Shown here: positions 1 to 10,681 of the stretch, piece by piece
Layout: each line of letters starts with the position of its first letter
How positions within the stretch are numbered: position 1 is the stretch's first letter
From: Serripes groenlandicus
Lineage: Eukaryota > Mollusca > Bivalvia > Cardiida > Cardiidae
DNA length: 64,000 bases
Direction of reading: 5' to 3'
NCBI GenBank assembly: GCA_031761405.1
Contig: JASEVX010000017.1
Coordinates: forward strand, 12,472,043-12,536,042
The notes under the pieces: model-generated
What the model was told of the DNA's origin: nothing
What the model saw: only the letters and a program-made list of their open reading frames with translations
The model's database searches: none
Made by a program: the position numbers and the translations under genes

Positions 1-52
1 CTGTACTAGGCTATGAACTTGCTCAAGGTCGCTCCATCATGACCGCAGAGAT
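1..52 (-). mobile_element. Type III SINE fragment
   Basis: Resembles the middle of the full type III SINE at 20530-20751: the blocks GTACTAGGCTA, a CTCAAGG/CCCAAGG block and CTCC-TCATGAC occur in the same order. The window edge cuts it. No tRNA-like head and no shared tail are present here, so this is only a fragment. Confidence 0.5.
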
Positions 53-1176
53 TAGTGTTTTGAAAAGGGGTGGACCCTGTGGTTGAATAAAGAATAACTA
101 AGAATGTTTGTTGCGATTTGGGTAAATAATGACAAATCATTAAGTGTGGAGATATTTTGAATATTTCTGATTCATCATTGTGACTATCAAAATGGCTAAG
201 ATAATTGTTAATCCTTTCTCTGATTCGCCTTTGCAGCAGATAAATATTACATCAATAATACATTTATTCTCATGAACAATTTATCTATTTTTTTAACAAT
301 AATGTCTAAGCTTAAACCGAATCTTATATTTGTCATGGTTTCCAATGTACTTTTGTTTTCAAAACGTCTAAAGCAGATACCCCTACAAATTCCATATCAG
401 GTAAACGCTTGAAAGAAACGGAAATGAGAAATGTGTCAGAGCACACACGAATGACATTCCCGGTCAGTATACGTCTGGCTGGTAAGGGCGGCGCGATCGG
501 GCCGGTATTCAATTTAAAGTAGATTTTCGACATCTATTCAACTAATCTGATGAGTTGAAAAAATTCAATTACAGATTAATGTGGCAGGTTTTTACCCCAA
601 AGCGACGTGAAATTGTCTACGTCATTTCTAACCATGACACGGACATTGCGAGTTTAAACAAACCTTATAATAGCACGGCTTCACAATTTAGTTTCGCATT
701 TTTGCATATGCATTTGCAGAGTATATCCAGTTTATTGTCCAAACAAAATTCTGAACGGTTAGGTGAATGTTTATCTTTAATTCATAGGTTTTTACAATAT
801 ACGGTCTGTTGCAATAGACAAGTGGTCATTTTCTAATGCCAAGGGTCAAATTATCTTGAGATTGGCAGATTAACCAGATTTGTAGTGGACAATACGGGAC
901 ACTCCGTGGTCATTGTCCGCGCTCAAAAAGCCCTGACAAATATTTGTTTATAAAGAAAACATACGACCGGTTGCCAGTTTATATTTATGACGGGTCTGAA
1001 AAAAGACAGGCGTCCGAGACATTCTTCCATCCGAAATTGCGGTTTGTAATTGCAGCAAAGAGAGGCGCCCAAGGTTTTAAAACCCTTGTCACGTGTAAAG
1101 GCCGGGATAAAACAACAGATTCGTTTATGCACGTGATAGATATTTTACAGATTGCATATTGCACATGTTATAATCA
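53..1176. other. Unassigned stretch, no gene recognised
   Basis: Mostly unique sequence. Short open frames exist on both strands (333-533 minus, 555-836 plus, 944-1180 plus), but they overlap one another, resemble nothing I know, and fit chance expectation. The part between about 900 and 1140 is less AT-rich than its surroundings, without further sign of an exon. Confidence 0.5.
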
Positions 1177-1254
1177 ATGAAACATTTCATTCTTCTCGTG
1201 ATTGCCATTATAGCTATTATAGGTGGAAGTACCTATTTAATAGTTGAAGGTTAA
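1177..1254 (+). CDS. Candidate micropeptide or signal-peptide first exon
   Basis: A 25-residue frame opens with Met-Lys-His and runs into a hydrophobic stretch (residues 4-16, nearly all I/L/V/A/F) before Gly-Gly-Ser-Thr-Tyr, ending with a stop at 1252-1254. The shape matches a signal peptide or a single-pass membrane micropeptide. The last codons overlap a plausible splice donor (AAG|GTTAAG), so it could instead be a first coding exon whose downstream exons are not visible. No TATA box, no homologue that I recognise and no second exon were found. A hydrophobic frame of this length can arise by chance in AT-rich DNA. Confidence 0.15.
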   Translation: MKHFILLVIAIIAIIGGSTYLIVEG

Positions 1255-3355
1255 GATTCCTGATTTTTAATTTTCTATTTTTGCAAATGTTGCTTAATGC
1301 CTATCGTCTACCAAAGATCACTCGCATTTTTTCTTAACATAAGCATTTATATTTATAATGAAGGTAAGAAGACAATACATTTAAACGAAAAACGATAGTG
1401 TAATTATGAATGAACAGAACCATGTGAACTGGGTTGGTGTAAAGGATGACATAAACAAACTGAGACAAAATGGTTAGATGAGATGTTGACGTATTTAAAA
1501 ACAAAAAGGAGACATCTACATACGACCCTTTCAACCGGTGATTAAAAAAGGACAAATGAAATACTAAACGATATACAACTGCTTTAAAACAGAGAATTGA
1601 TAATATTCATAACATGCTGAATTATATAATGATTATACATATTTGTCCCGATAACATTGGAATGTTGTTACGTTTTGATAATAGGTTTTGAACGGGACAA
1701 AACAAAAGGCATAATGCAATTGAACGTTTCTCTGTGAAAACCAACTTGAAACTATTTGCGACCATTGTAGAACATACTGTTCAAACTTAGCATCCGCATA
1801 TCTTTATCTACACTTGTTACACTTACGATCAGTTTTCCTGGAGCACTGGTCATGCATACTTTCATTTAATCATCAAGTAGTTCAAGCTCAAGTAATATCA
1901 GACTGAAACAACGAACTGAATGTTAGCGCTTTTAAGCCCGAGATCGATGAATGTGCTATTCTGAAATATACTGATACTGAAAACATTGTTGGAAATTATG
2001 AAATTACTTAGTTTATTAATAATTTATCTATTCCATCAAAGGTTTAATTTGGTCTGAAGAAAGTTAAATTTCGTGTGTTTTTTTTAACATGGATACGTCA
2101 AAAAAGACATACTAGGTGAAGGGTTATAACACATAACCAATTAATTATATTTCGCACATGATTAAGTTTGCCTATTTATAGAACCGTTTCTAAATGTCGA
2201 TTGTTAATGGATTACAACTATAAACTAATATTTGTTTAACTACTTGTTTAGAAAAAACAATCTCCTTTTAACGATTTAATACACATACGATTCAATGACA
2301 GGTGTGATAAAAAAAAAATTGTTCATATATTTTAACTCTTCCTGTTGGAGATGGATAAATAAACACCATTTTAAATCCAATTAACAAACAATATGAAAAT
2401 GAAAAATCATATTCAGTACACAATATGATATGGTTATGTACAATACTATTATATATATATAGATATGTACTGCTTATGTTCTTGCATGGTAATGTGCTTT
2501 ATAAATGTGCGGCATCCTCAATAAACTTAAGCACAAAATGCTTAAGTTCATTTGGGAACTCTGTGTGATTTCTGAGATAAATAAGAGTTCATGGATAAAT
2601 TTAATTTGATGCATTAGTTTATGAAGAATCGAACCAACAATATTGACTTATTTCTTTTTTATGAATCAATGAATCCTTTCTAATCTTAAAACACTCCGTT
2701 TAATCCTATTTGTTTATTTCTGACATCAATTTGATTTAATATGTAAACACTACACTGTCACTTGAGTATTCATAGATATATTTACTGAATTAGTTAATGA
2801 CGAATCAAACACGCACTATTGATGTAGCTTTGAAAGGAGTTTATCAGATACAAGTACTGTATTGGTTAACAAAGAAATCAACAAACAGTATTAATTTAAC
2901 GGTTCTTAATGAATCATTGAATGTTCGCCCCTACTTGTCAGTAGAGCATACTTATTATAGTATTTGAATATTTATTATAGCAAATTTATCAAAAGATGTT
3001 ATAGGAATTTAACTAAATATCAAGCATAGCCTTCATAAATTAGATGGCGTCAACTTAAGACCAGACCCAATTATATATACCAGAAGTTAGATTAAATATG
3101 CTAATACTTTTAAAAATTTAGTTGGTGGCACTTGAAATATGTCCAGATATCTACTGTAAACCAGTTTGGGTATTCAAAACATATTGCTATCGCTCGAGCA
3201 GACATGAATAACTTCAACGTACTGTGAAAATACAGACTTAAATAGACCGTCTCGAATGTTTAACCATTACGTTGATTGTAAGCATATGCATATATATAAA
3301 CATCGTTTACTCGTCATTGTGTCAAGTGTTAGTCAAAACACCTTTAGGTATTCAT
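1255..3355. other. Unassigned AT-rich stretch
   Basis: No gene, SINE or MITE recognised. The only structure seen is a short TA-rich run near 2448-2462. It may contain repeats too decayed to recognise by eye. Confidence 0.5.
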
Positions 3356-3359
3356 TTAA

Positions 3360-3530
3360 CCCTTTCCCATATTCAACAAACCTGCAGACGATGACTATGA
3401 ACAAATAGGCAAAACTATTGAAACTCTAGAGGTAAATGGAAGTATAATACTTGAAAGCGTTGAGAAATTTATTCTTTTGCCACAGTGTTTTCAATTATTG
3501 TGTTACGCAGATGCATCTGCAGTTGGGAAA
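3360..3530. mobile_element. Decayed family A TTAA element (A2)
   Basis: Begins with CCCTTTCCCATATTC directly after TTAA (3356-3359), followed by a CTGCAGACGA block. The second half carries CTTTTGCCACAGTGTTTTCAA and a TGCATCTGCAG block before a degenerate GGGAAAAAG end. The right TTAA is lost. Strongly diverged from the 222-bp young copies. Confidence 0.6.
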
Positions 3531-4922
3531 AAGAAAACGTATTGGATACTATCTTATGTCTTGTCTTGATATCACAACATGTGACACAATGTATCTACGT
3601 CTATTTGATAGCGTGTCAGCGATTTATGCAGATGCTGGCAGAGAATGTTTCAAATAATCATACCTCGTTTTGTGGGGACCACATGTTGGTAGAATATTAC
3701 AATCATCTAATATCGAGGGAATTGCGAAGAAAATTACAATCAGCACCATCGGGCGAAATCCAGTAACATTTGTTGTTTGTTGAAAACCACAAGAGCATTT
3801 CAGCCGCTAAATGTAATTTTTGAACAATTTCAATCACCAGACCAAGTGTTTCATGATACCCTGTTGTCATGCGTCATCAACCGCCGGACCAATCAGAAAG
3901 CTGCATTTTCGACAGGCTATTGTCACCAGAAACAGGCGCACTGACACCCAAAGTATTTCATATTCTGACATTGTTATTCCTAGTCGCAAAACTCAATCGC
4001 CATAATTGGAATCCCCTTAAAGAAAAACATGTCGCCAACACAAATCACCGGTGATTGATGATTAATTTGTCAGGATACAAGCCATTTTTGTTTATGTTGA
4101 AATTGTAGAACACACTTTTCGGAAATTGACTTTCGAATGAAATTTTCATTTTTTGGTTGTTAACCTTAGTATGAATGATTGTGTTAACCGTAAACAGTAT
4201 ACACGTTTTGCCTGACTGCTATTCCAGTCTAAGAATTGACATGCACTGTTATCATCGCAATATCATGACTGAGGCATTGCATTGCATTATCGATACTTGA
4301 AAAGGATCTCTTCCGTAAGCGTCTTGTCTGAATAACTGCAATAGATTTAGAATTATTATGATAAAAGTATGCGTGTAAAATTTGATTGAATTCATATTTT
4401 AAGGATGTAACGTTTTTTTATTAACAATTTTAAGCGAAAATGTATAACTGTTTCTCACATGCGGAAACAACAGACGAATTAGGAACCATATTGTGATGGC
4501 AGGGGTATTTCACCGTGGTCTACACTATTTTAAACTGTATTCAATGTTAATACGTTCTCCTTTTTTCTGCTTGGCTGTATTCGAAGTGTATTGTATGTGA
4601 GAAAGGGTTCACATTTTATGTTAAAGACATATACATTAGGTATTAAATATTATTGTGTATTAGGTTTATTATGTCAACTTTTGTATTTTTGTTGTAATGA
4701 CTTCATTCGAATTCCCGATATGTACCTCGTATACAGAGATATTTATATGCCAACAGTACATGTACATTACTTAAACAAAAATGGCTGTAACCGGTCTAAA
4801 AAATGTTCCTTAATTTGTCATTTTCTTGGAGTTGTACAACGTTTCCAACATTATTCCAGTTATATCACAGCAACAGAACTATTAATTATGATCCATACGT
4901 GAACGAACCAATACTCGATTAA
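3531..4922. other. Unassigned stretch
   Basis: No gene recognised. Overlapping short open frames at 3820-4054 lie in a slightly less AT-rich block; their translations are not recognisable. A 103-residue frame at 4591-4902 is rich in Tyr/Cys/Leu, as expected of chance frames in AT-rich DNA. Confidence 0.45.
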
Positions 4923-5017
4923 GAAATGGGCCTTGCCAAAGGGTAAGCCGCCGAGATCTAACCTGGCACGCCCGTTTTGAAATCCCCCACGCTAGCAAAT
5001 CGACCACGGTTGATTCC
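4923..5017 (-). mobile_element. Type III SINE fragment, head side
   Basis: Matches the head half of the type III SINE at 20530-20751 in the same orientation: GCCTTGCC-AAGGG, then TTTTGAAATCCCCCACGCTAG, then TCGACCACGGTTGATTCC. The B-box region is mutated. No tail half is visible, so the copy is incomplete. Confidence 0.6.
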
Positions 5018-5455
5018 TTTCATTTATCATTATTTTCATTCGTTTTAGCTGGTAATTTCAATTTGGAAGGATCTAACAATGGATTTGTTGGATTATTTTT
5101 ATATTTCAAATCTTGTTAGCTCTGCCATCAATCATAGTAAAGCATGTCTGATTCCAGTATGGTGTTGCGGCTGTTGTGAATTATTCATATGCCATTATAT
5201 ACAAACCATGAAGTAAAAAGACAAGAACATTCGCACTTTTTCGTCGGGCCCGTGGTATAAGAAATTTCCCATTAATTTAAGCTAATTGTTTTTAGGCAGG
5301 GCGAATGACCTACCGCATAGGAAACGATATGGAAGTTGGGAGAAAAAAACTATATCAATGAAGGTGTGAAATTTCATAGTTCAAAGTAAACAGAAAGCGT
5401 GTTCATTATTGAAATATGTTGGCGAGGTAGAATATGTCTATCAAAAGTTGAGATA

Positions 5456-5719
5456 TGAGCCGTTCCTCGAGAAAACCAACAGCGTTGACTATGCGTAATG
5501 TATCGACCCAGATCAGCCTGCGCAGTCCGCGCACGCTAATCCGGGCCGACACATTCCGTCTCAGGGTAATGGCTATATAGAGTAATGATTCCTTAAACAA
5601 AAAATCCACAGGAGGCGAAAAGTATCTTGTCTGGGTTCGCCAGCGCGGCATGCTTAGGCTGATCCGGGTCGATACTTCACGCAGAGTCAACAATGTTGGT
5701 TTTCTCGTGGAACGGCTCG
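5456..5719. mobile_element. Family C foldback MITE, copy C1
   Basis: Terminal inverted repeats of about 27 bp (consensus TGAGCCGTCCCGCGAG...) are flanked by TA on both sides (5454-5455 and 5720-5721). The internal arms continue the palindrome: CTGCGTAATGTATCGACCC near the left end mirrors a GGGTCGATACTTCACGCAG block near the right end. It is less AT-rich than its surroundings. A 126-residue open frame across it is a by-product of the palindrome, since such frames recur in other copies without conservation. TA duplication suggests a Tc1/mariner-like or similar transposase; no transposase is present. Confidence 0.8.
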
Positions 5720-5877
5720 TATTACGATGTACGTCAGATTTATCAAAATGCGCGAAGTCGCCTCGATCGTGGAAGGCAAGGAACATTTACAAACAGCTGT
5801 GAGCTAATACGAGTTTTACCCTCGTTCTAGATTTATTTCAGTCGTGTCATCCGAATTAGGGTCTTGTTACATCAGGA

Positions 5878-6140
5878 AACCCCGATAGCTCAGTCGGTTA
5901 CCACGACAGCTATCAATCAAAGGGCCATGGGTTCGAACCCCGGCCCGTTCTTTCTTTCATTCTGAAAATTGACGAGCGTTGACGAGCGTTGACGAGCATT
6001 GACAAACGTGTTTCGTCTTCCACCGATGGACACACTAGTAGGAGATTAGCCAGTTGCCGTGGAAGAATAGTGCGAGGAGTACTGGTGTGAGAAAATCATG
6101 AAACGCACACTAAGTGAAATGGCCACCGTGATATTAGTAA
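5878..6140 (+). mobile_element. Type I tRNA-derived SINE
   Basis: The head reads like a tRNA: an A-box-like TAGCTCAGTCGGTTACC and a B-box GGGTTCGAACC, about 40 bases apart, as RNA polymerase III internal promoters require. Downstream come the type I body (GGAGTACTGGTGTGAG) and the start of the shared tail (CACCGTGATAT). Just after the head is a local triplication of GACGAGCGTT (5972-6001). No 3' CCA-ready acceptor pairing was seen, so this is a SINE and not a tRNA gene. Confidence 0.8.
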
Positions 6141-6774
6141 AATACCATGATGCAATAAGACCGGTTAGTCAAACGGAACTCCATAACGATGATTCAATAA
6201 ATAAGTATTCGTCGGCATGGACCTTTTGTTGTTTTGCTAGTCTAATCTAAATCTAAATATTTAGTCCAAGTCCAAGACTCGAAGACAACGATTAAGTCAT
6301 ATTCATCAACGCGTTTAAAACTGAGCGCCCGTTAGACTAGTTTGTCGTCTTCGTCCGTCATCTAGTTTTACACGCGGCCGGCAAAACTCAAGGTTAGTGG
6401 ATAAATCTGCATCTCCATGCAGTCTGATCAGGATCGTCTCAGTCCGTCATCTTGTTGTCGAAGAAAGAAAGTCGGGGTATTTTGGTTCTCTTGGTGTCAT
6501 CATCACACAACTTAAACCTTAACATCATAATTGAACATTTTCAAATGAAATTTAGTACACATTTTCCTAGAAAAAATAAGCATGTCTATACAAAGTAACA
6601 TAACACTGTATTTTATAATTATTCAGTAATGCCCCTTTTTCGACTTGGAAAACAGAAGACGTTGGCGTTCGTTTGCGGCGGGCGCTCTTGTTAATTTCTC
6701 TATCGACTTTATATGCCATTAATGCATATTTTACAACAATGATTAATAAAACAAAATAGCCAAGTATATTTACT

Positions 6775-6775
<1 letters not shown>
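6141..6775. other. Unassigned stretch
   Basis: No gene or repeat family recognised. Around 6320-6420 the sequence is less AT-rich, but I see no exon or known element. Confidence 0.4.

Positions 6776-6831
<56 letters not shown>
6776..6831. repeat. (TA)n microsatellite
   Basis: About 28 near-perfect TA dinucleotides, self-complementary and prone to cruciform formation and length variation. Confidence 0.97.
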
Positions 6832-6832
<1 letters not shown>

Positions 6833-7169
6833 CAAACTGATTTCAAATGTGATATAGGTAATGATAGATTTAAGGAAATAGTTATTCAGAAAATATTTCG
6901 TCACAATAAAGGGCAAATTTTTTAAACAACAAATATTATGTAGAATTGCATAAATCGTTTTCGTTTTAAGTTATTTTTGAATGCCCAGAAAGGTCTCCAG
7001 TTCCGTTTCAGGTACACTTATTGGTACAAAGGGTATCATTTTTAAAGGAAATAATAATCACGTGGGGCTTAAAGAAATATTACATTGGAAAGTTATTGTC
7101 AGAATACTTTGCACGAATAATATATTGGTGTAAACAAGTAATATTTCTTTTACACTGTAACTTCTTTTG

Positions 7170-7424
7170 CTGGTTTGATTGGTGTTTTACGCCACTTTTA
7201 ACACTATTTCAGTTATATCACGGCGTTTCCTTGGTAGTTGACCAGTGCACTCGGTATTATTTATCCTGACACGGATGCATCAGTCGAAAAGCAACATTGA
7301 ACGCCATGGAGGTAAGCCATTATTACCATTTTAGATACTTTGGTATGACCCGACGGGAAATCAAACCCTTGTGGCCCGTGCCCAAGGTGGGCGCTGTACC
7401 CATTACACCACGTAGACAGCGAAA
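7170..7424 (-). mobile_element. Type II SINE
   Basis: Read on the minus strand, a degenerate tRNA-like head (7340-7424) is followed by the type II body and ends with the shared tail, seen on the plus strand as GGTGTTTTACGCCACTTT and CAGTTATATCACGGCG. The B box (plus strand GGAAATCAAACCC) is decayed, so it is probably inactive. Confidence 0.75.
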
Positions 7425-7438
7425 CTTCGTTAATTTAA

Positions 7439-7643
7439 CTCTTTCAGCGCCAAAGGCAATATTGAGGTTTTTGCAAACAATACTGATTCAGGTGAGTCAG
7501 CTCGTAACGAGCTGTCTCACATGAAATCAGCATTGTTTGCCTTTTAGTTATCAAAATAGTCCAAACTTTAACTACATGAGAAATGGAGACGCCCGATTTT
7601 GAACATGGAAGAGTCTACTTTAAACAATTCGGCGCTGAAAGAG
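7439..7643. mobile_element. Family H TTAA-flanked MITE
   Basis: A 205-bp element with 13-bp inverted termini CTCTTTCAGCGCC / GGCGCTGAAAGAG, preceded by TTAA at 7435-7438 and followed by TTAA at 7644-7647. The centre is a long hairpin: GCAAACAATACTGATTCAGG pairs with a block ending CAGCATTGTTTGC, around an inner GCTCGTAACGAGC. TTAA duplications point to piggyBac-type mobilisation, but the termini differ from family A, so it is a separate family. Only one copy is seen in this window. Confidence 0.75.
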
Positions 7644-7989
7644 TTAATATGTACGTAATATAATTCAGAGGAATTCATAATTGTGATTAATACAGTTGTA
7701 TAAGATAAATCTATAAATTCACATAAAATTGTTCTGTCTTAGTCTTAATCTCATACAGTCGATCTTTGAGTCAGCTAATCTATGAAAACATTGTTGGAAA
7801 CGTTAAGAGCAAAGTATCGCTCAAAACGTATTCAATACGTGCATCTTTATTTTTATTTCCCCACGACGTTTTTGTTGTTTCTTATTACGTTTTGTTATTT
7901 TCTCCATATATTTTCAAAACGGATGATTCTGTAAATTTCATATCAGTAAAACGGTTAGCATCTACATAAATGTTTCCAGGAACGTCTGA

Positions 7990-8034
7990 TAATGACGTCA
8001 CGTGATACTAAGATAACATGATCACGTGATGCAC
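7990..8034. promoter_or_regulatory. Composite CRE/E-box cluster (candidate)
   Basis: TGACGTCACGTGA (7993-8005) overlaps a full CREB/ATF site with a CACGTG E-box. A second palindromic E-box TCACGTGA lies at 8022-8029, with an AGATAA GATA-like site between. The factor names follow known consensus sites; binding here is inference. No gene is visible next to it. Confidence 0.35.
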
Positions 8035-8256
8035 GGTTTCACTTCCGTTCCAGACTTCCACCTGACACTCAATGTTGATATGGCGATTGGGCGCCCCAAG
8101 CGGCCGTCTATAATTACCCGTATTTAGCTTGATCGGGTTTCTGCATCGTACTTTGGGTAAACTTTTGTGCTGGGAATAAATATTTGGCTTACACAAAAGA
8201 TATGTTTTTCTTGGTTAAAATGATACTAATAGAGATGAGTTACACTCTAAGTGGGT

Positions 8257-8380
8257 ATTTAATGCATTATAGCGCAACATTTCATCGTTTATCTATATTT
8301 AATGCATTATAGCGCAACATTTCATCGTTTATCTATATTTAATGCATTATAGCGCAACATTTCATCGTTTATCTATATTT
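8257..8380. repeat. Perfect 40-bp tandem repeat, three copies
   Basis: The unit begins ATTTAATGCATTATAGCGCA and repeats with exact 40-base spacing (AATGCATTAT at 8261, 8301, 8341). The copies are identical by eye, indicating recent amplification. Confidence 0.95.
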
Positions 8381-8668
8381 TATGCTATAATGGCATTCAC
8401 CATCTTCCACGTGCAAAAGCATTATCGCATTTACAGAAGAAAACGTTTTGAAAATATTGTGAAAAATGAAAAATTGCTCGTCTGCCTCAATATTTTGTAA
8501 AACTCTCCAATATTAATATTTTCTTATGTTTTGCTAATATTTTTTTCGAAATCCTCAGCTGCAATTTGATTGTAAGATGAAAAGGTTAGAATTAAATTTT
8601 GAAACGGTTCTTGGTACAACCAAACCTCGTGCTTTAGCAACTGTTTACTTTAGCTTTACATTATTTAA

Positions 8669-8890
8669 CCCTTTCCCTCATACGACAATTATGCAGCAGA
8701 CGACTTTGAGCGTATTTTGTCAAAACATAGAAAATCTCCATAATTGAATGGATAACCTATGACAAAAAGTGGAAAACATTGTGGCAAAAGGAGAAATTGC
8801 ACGTTTTGTGCAATTTCTTCTTTTGTCACTATGTTTTCAAAAAGCCGTCTGCTGCAGAGGCGTCAGAAAGCGTCTATATGAGGGAAAGGG
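8669..8890 (-). mobile_element. Family A piggyBac-type MITE, 222 bp
   Basis: Termini CCCTTTCCCTCATA / TATGAGGGAAAGGG are flanked by TTAA at 8665-8668 and 8891-8894. TTAA duplication with CCC...GGG ends is the established hallmark of piggyBac elements. Second inverted blocks lie inside each end (GCAGCAGACGACTTTG and its partner), and the centre is a palindrome around GAAATTGC...GCAATTTC, so a transcript would fold into a long hairpin. No transposase frame: non-autonomous. Strand is set relative to the copy at 14951. Confidence 0.88.
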
Positions 8891-8894
8891 TTAA

Positions 8895-9409
8895 AGTGAC
8901 ATTGTACTTAGTTTATGTTCATTTGATTGTTTTCAGAGAGCCAAAATTAAGTTAGAGAACTTGTGGCTCGACCCTTTTGCTCTAAATGTAAACTCTAATG
9001 GTATTATACCATGTGATTTATTTGACAATAAAATATGTCTAATGAAAATATCGTGTTTTAACTACAACATTAATGTGCCGTGTTTACAATTATAGTTTAT
9101 ATAATATTTCATTTTTATTTACTAAGAGATATTTTCTCACTTTGTATCATAACACTATTCATTTCTTTTGTAATGTACAATTCATTTTCCCTAAAAATAT
9201 CTCTAAAATAATAATCGGCATATCTATAAATATATTTGTCTACTTCAAACTATTTAGGGACATTTAAAGCAAATATAATGTCTTTAAAATTATGAAAGTG
9301 TTTTTCCGATTACGCAGTATTTATTGACAAAAAATACTTAAGCATACATTTCACATGTTGATGAGTGACAACATATCTATACCAAACGTAGTAATGGCTT
9401 TACTGCCTT
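8895..9409. other. Unassigned AT-rich stretch
   Basis: No gene or repeat recognised. The frame at 9073-9267 is Ile/Phe/Tyr-rich, typical of chance frames in AT-rich DNA. Confidence 0.5.
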
Positions 9410-9556
9410 GGCGCTCAGGATTGCGGGATTAGCATGACGACTGACTGGCCGATGTCAGGATAAAAGGACCAGTAGTACTGGTAACTTACCCAGGAAACGC
9501 CGTGATATAACTGAAACAATGTTAAAAGTGGCGTAAAAACACCTAACAAACAAATC
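9410..9556 (+). mobile_element. Type II SINE, 5'-truncated
   Basis: Starts within the type II body (GGCGCTCAGG...), continues through ACCAGTAGTACTGGTAACTT and ends with the shared tail CGCCGTGATATAACTGAAAC. The tRNA-like head is missing, as expected when target-primed reverse transcription stops early. Confidence 0.75.
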
Positions 9557-9751
9557 TATATCAAACATTTCAAATTCCGAAGAGAGACAAACAATCGACC
9601 AGACTGTTTTACTGAAATAAGATAAGTAAAATGCTAATCGACACTATTAATTATGTTGATTCTCATCCGTTTGTGCGAAGATATGTTATATATTGTGTAT
9701 GTGATTATAATTAACTGATTCTTCTGTGATTATGGGTTTATGAAATTACAC

Positions 9752-10016
9752 ATGGTGAGTTGATTGGTTATATGGTGTTTAACGACGCTTTCAACAACGT
9801 TTCAGTTATATCACGGCGTTTCCTAGGTAAGTTACCAGAACTACTGGTCCATTTATCCTGACACCAGCCAGTCAGTCGTAATGCTAACCCCGCAACCATG
9901 AGCGCAGAGGGGAGCAGCCATTACTGCCATGTTTAGAGTATTTGGTATGACCGTGTCGTGGATCGAACCCGCGAACTCCTGCACCCGAGGCAGACGCTCT
10001 ACCACGGTCACAACTG
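9752..10016 (-). mobile_element. Type II SINE, near full length
   Basis: On the minus strand the head carries a good B box (plus strand GGATCGAACCC) and an A-box-like block, then the type II body, then the shared tail (plus strand GTTTAACGACGCTTTCAACA and CAGTTATATCACGGCG). It lies in opposite orientation to the truncated type II copy only 200 bases upstream. Confidence 0.82.
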
Positions 10017-10433
10017 GTAAGACAGATGACTGTTTGGGCTTGATAAACAATAAATATTACTTTTGCACAAAGGTCAGTATAAGGTCAATTGTGTCGAGTT
10101 ATAACACAAGGGTAATAGATATAACAAAAGTGATACTATTGTAGTAACCGGAAATGATGTGAAATATATACAAGTTCCGGAAATAGAATTACGTCATGTA
10201 GGCTACAAGATGGAGGGCGTCGATACGGGCCGGTAGAAGGAGACGGGATAGGGATTACTTGAAACCTTGTTTCCTCAACTTCTTAGACAAAGCAGTCATT
10301 AGGATGAAATCAGAGATGTTCCGATGTTATTGTGATGTAAAACAAATTTACTTATAAGTTGCGCCATGAATTAACGGTTCTTCGAGCGCCATTGCCGTTA
10401 GTTGAGACTCATGCGAGCCCATATACACACACA

Positions 10434-10681
10434 CCGAGGGCTTAGCGTGAAACGGTTGTATCTAAAATTGGTATTTTTTTACCAAGGTTAATCACCTCGC
10501 CATAAAGTCTTTATAAGCGTTAAATCACTTTTCTTGGTAAACAATGTAAATTTAGGTGCCATTGCTCGTTCTGAGCAATGGCACCTAAATTTGCATTGTT
10601 TACAAAAGGGTCAAAATTGCCCCTAAACCAGGGTTTTCAAAATAGGTTTTAAGTTACAACCGTTTCACCCCAAGCCCTCGA
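10434..10681. mobile_element. Family B foldback MITE, copy B1
   Basis: About 248 bp. The ends are inverted repeats (consensus TCGAGGGCTTGGCGTGAAAC, then GGTTGTAACT). Inner arms TTACCAAGGTTAATCACC and a central palindrome GCCATTGCTC...GAGCAATGGC extend the hairpin. This copy is flanked by CA where the others have TA. Confidence 0.8.

Noticed and set aside
4591..4902. 103-residue membrane-like open frame
   Set aside because: Tyr/Leu/Cys-rich composition expected for AT-rich noncoding DNA; no regular membrane pattern and no family resemblance.
5406..5786. 126-residue open frame, and similar frames at 34963-35522, 36585-36827 and 40348-40706
   Set aside because: All lie in family C palindromic elements; related peptide strings appear on both strands because arms are inverted copies. 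No conserved start or stop.
5878..5955. Functional tRNA gene (also considered at 20100, 35911, 48100, 60670 and 62930)
   Set aside because: A and B boxes are present, but the arms do not pair properly and each head continues into a SINE body.
8669..8890. MicroRNA precursor (central hairpin of family A)
   Set aside because: The hairpin is a property of a multicopy transposon; without small-RNA data it cannot be called a microRNA.
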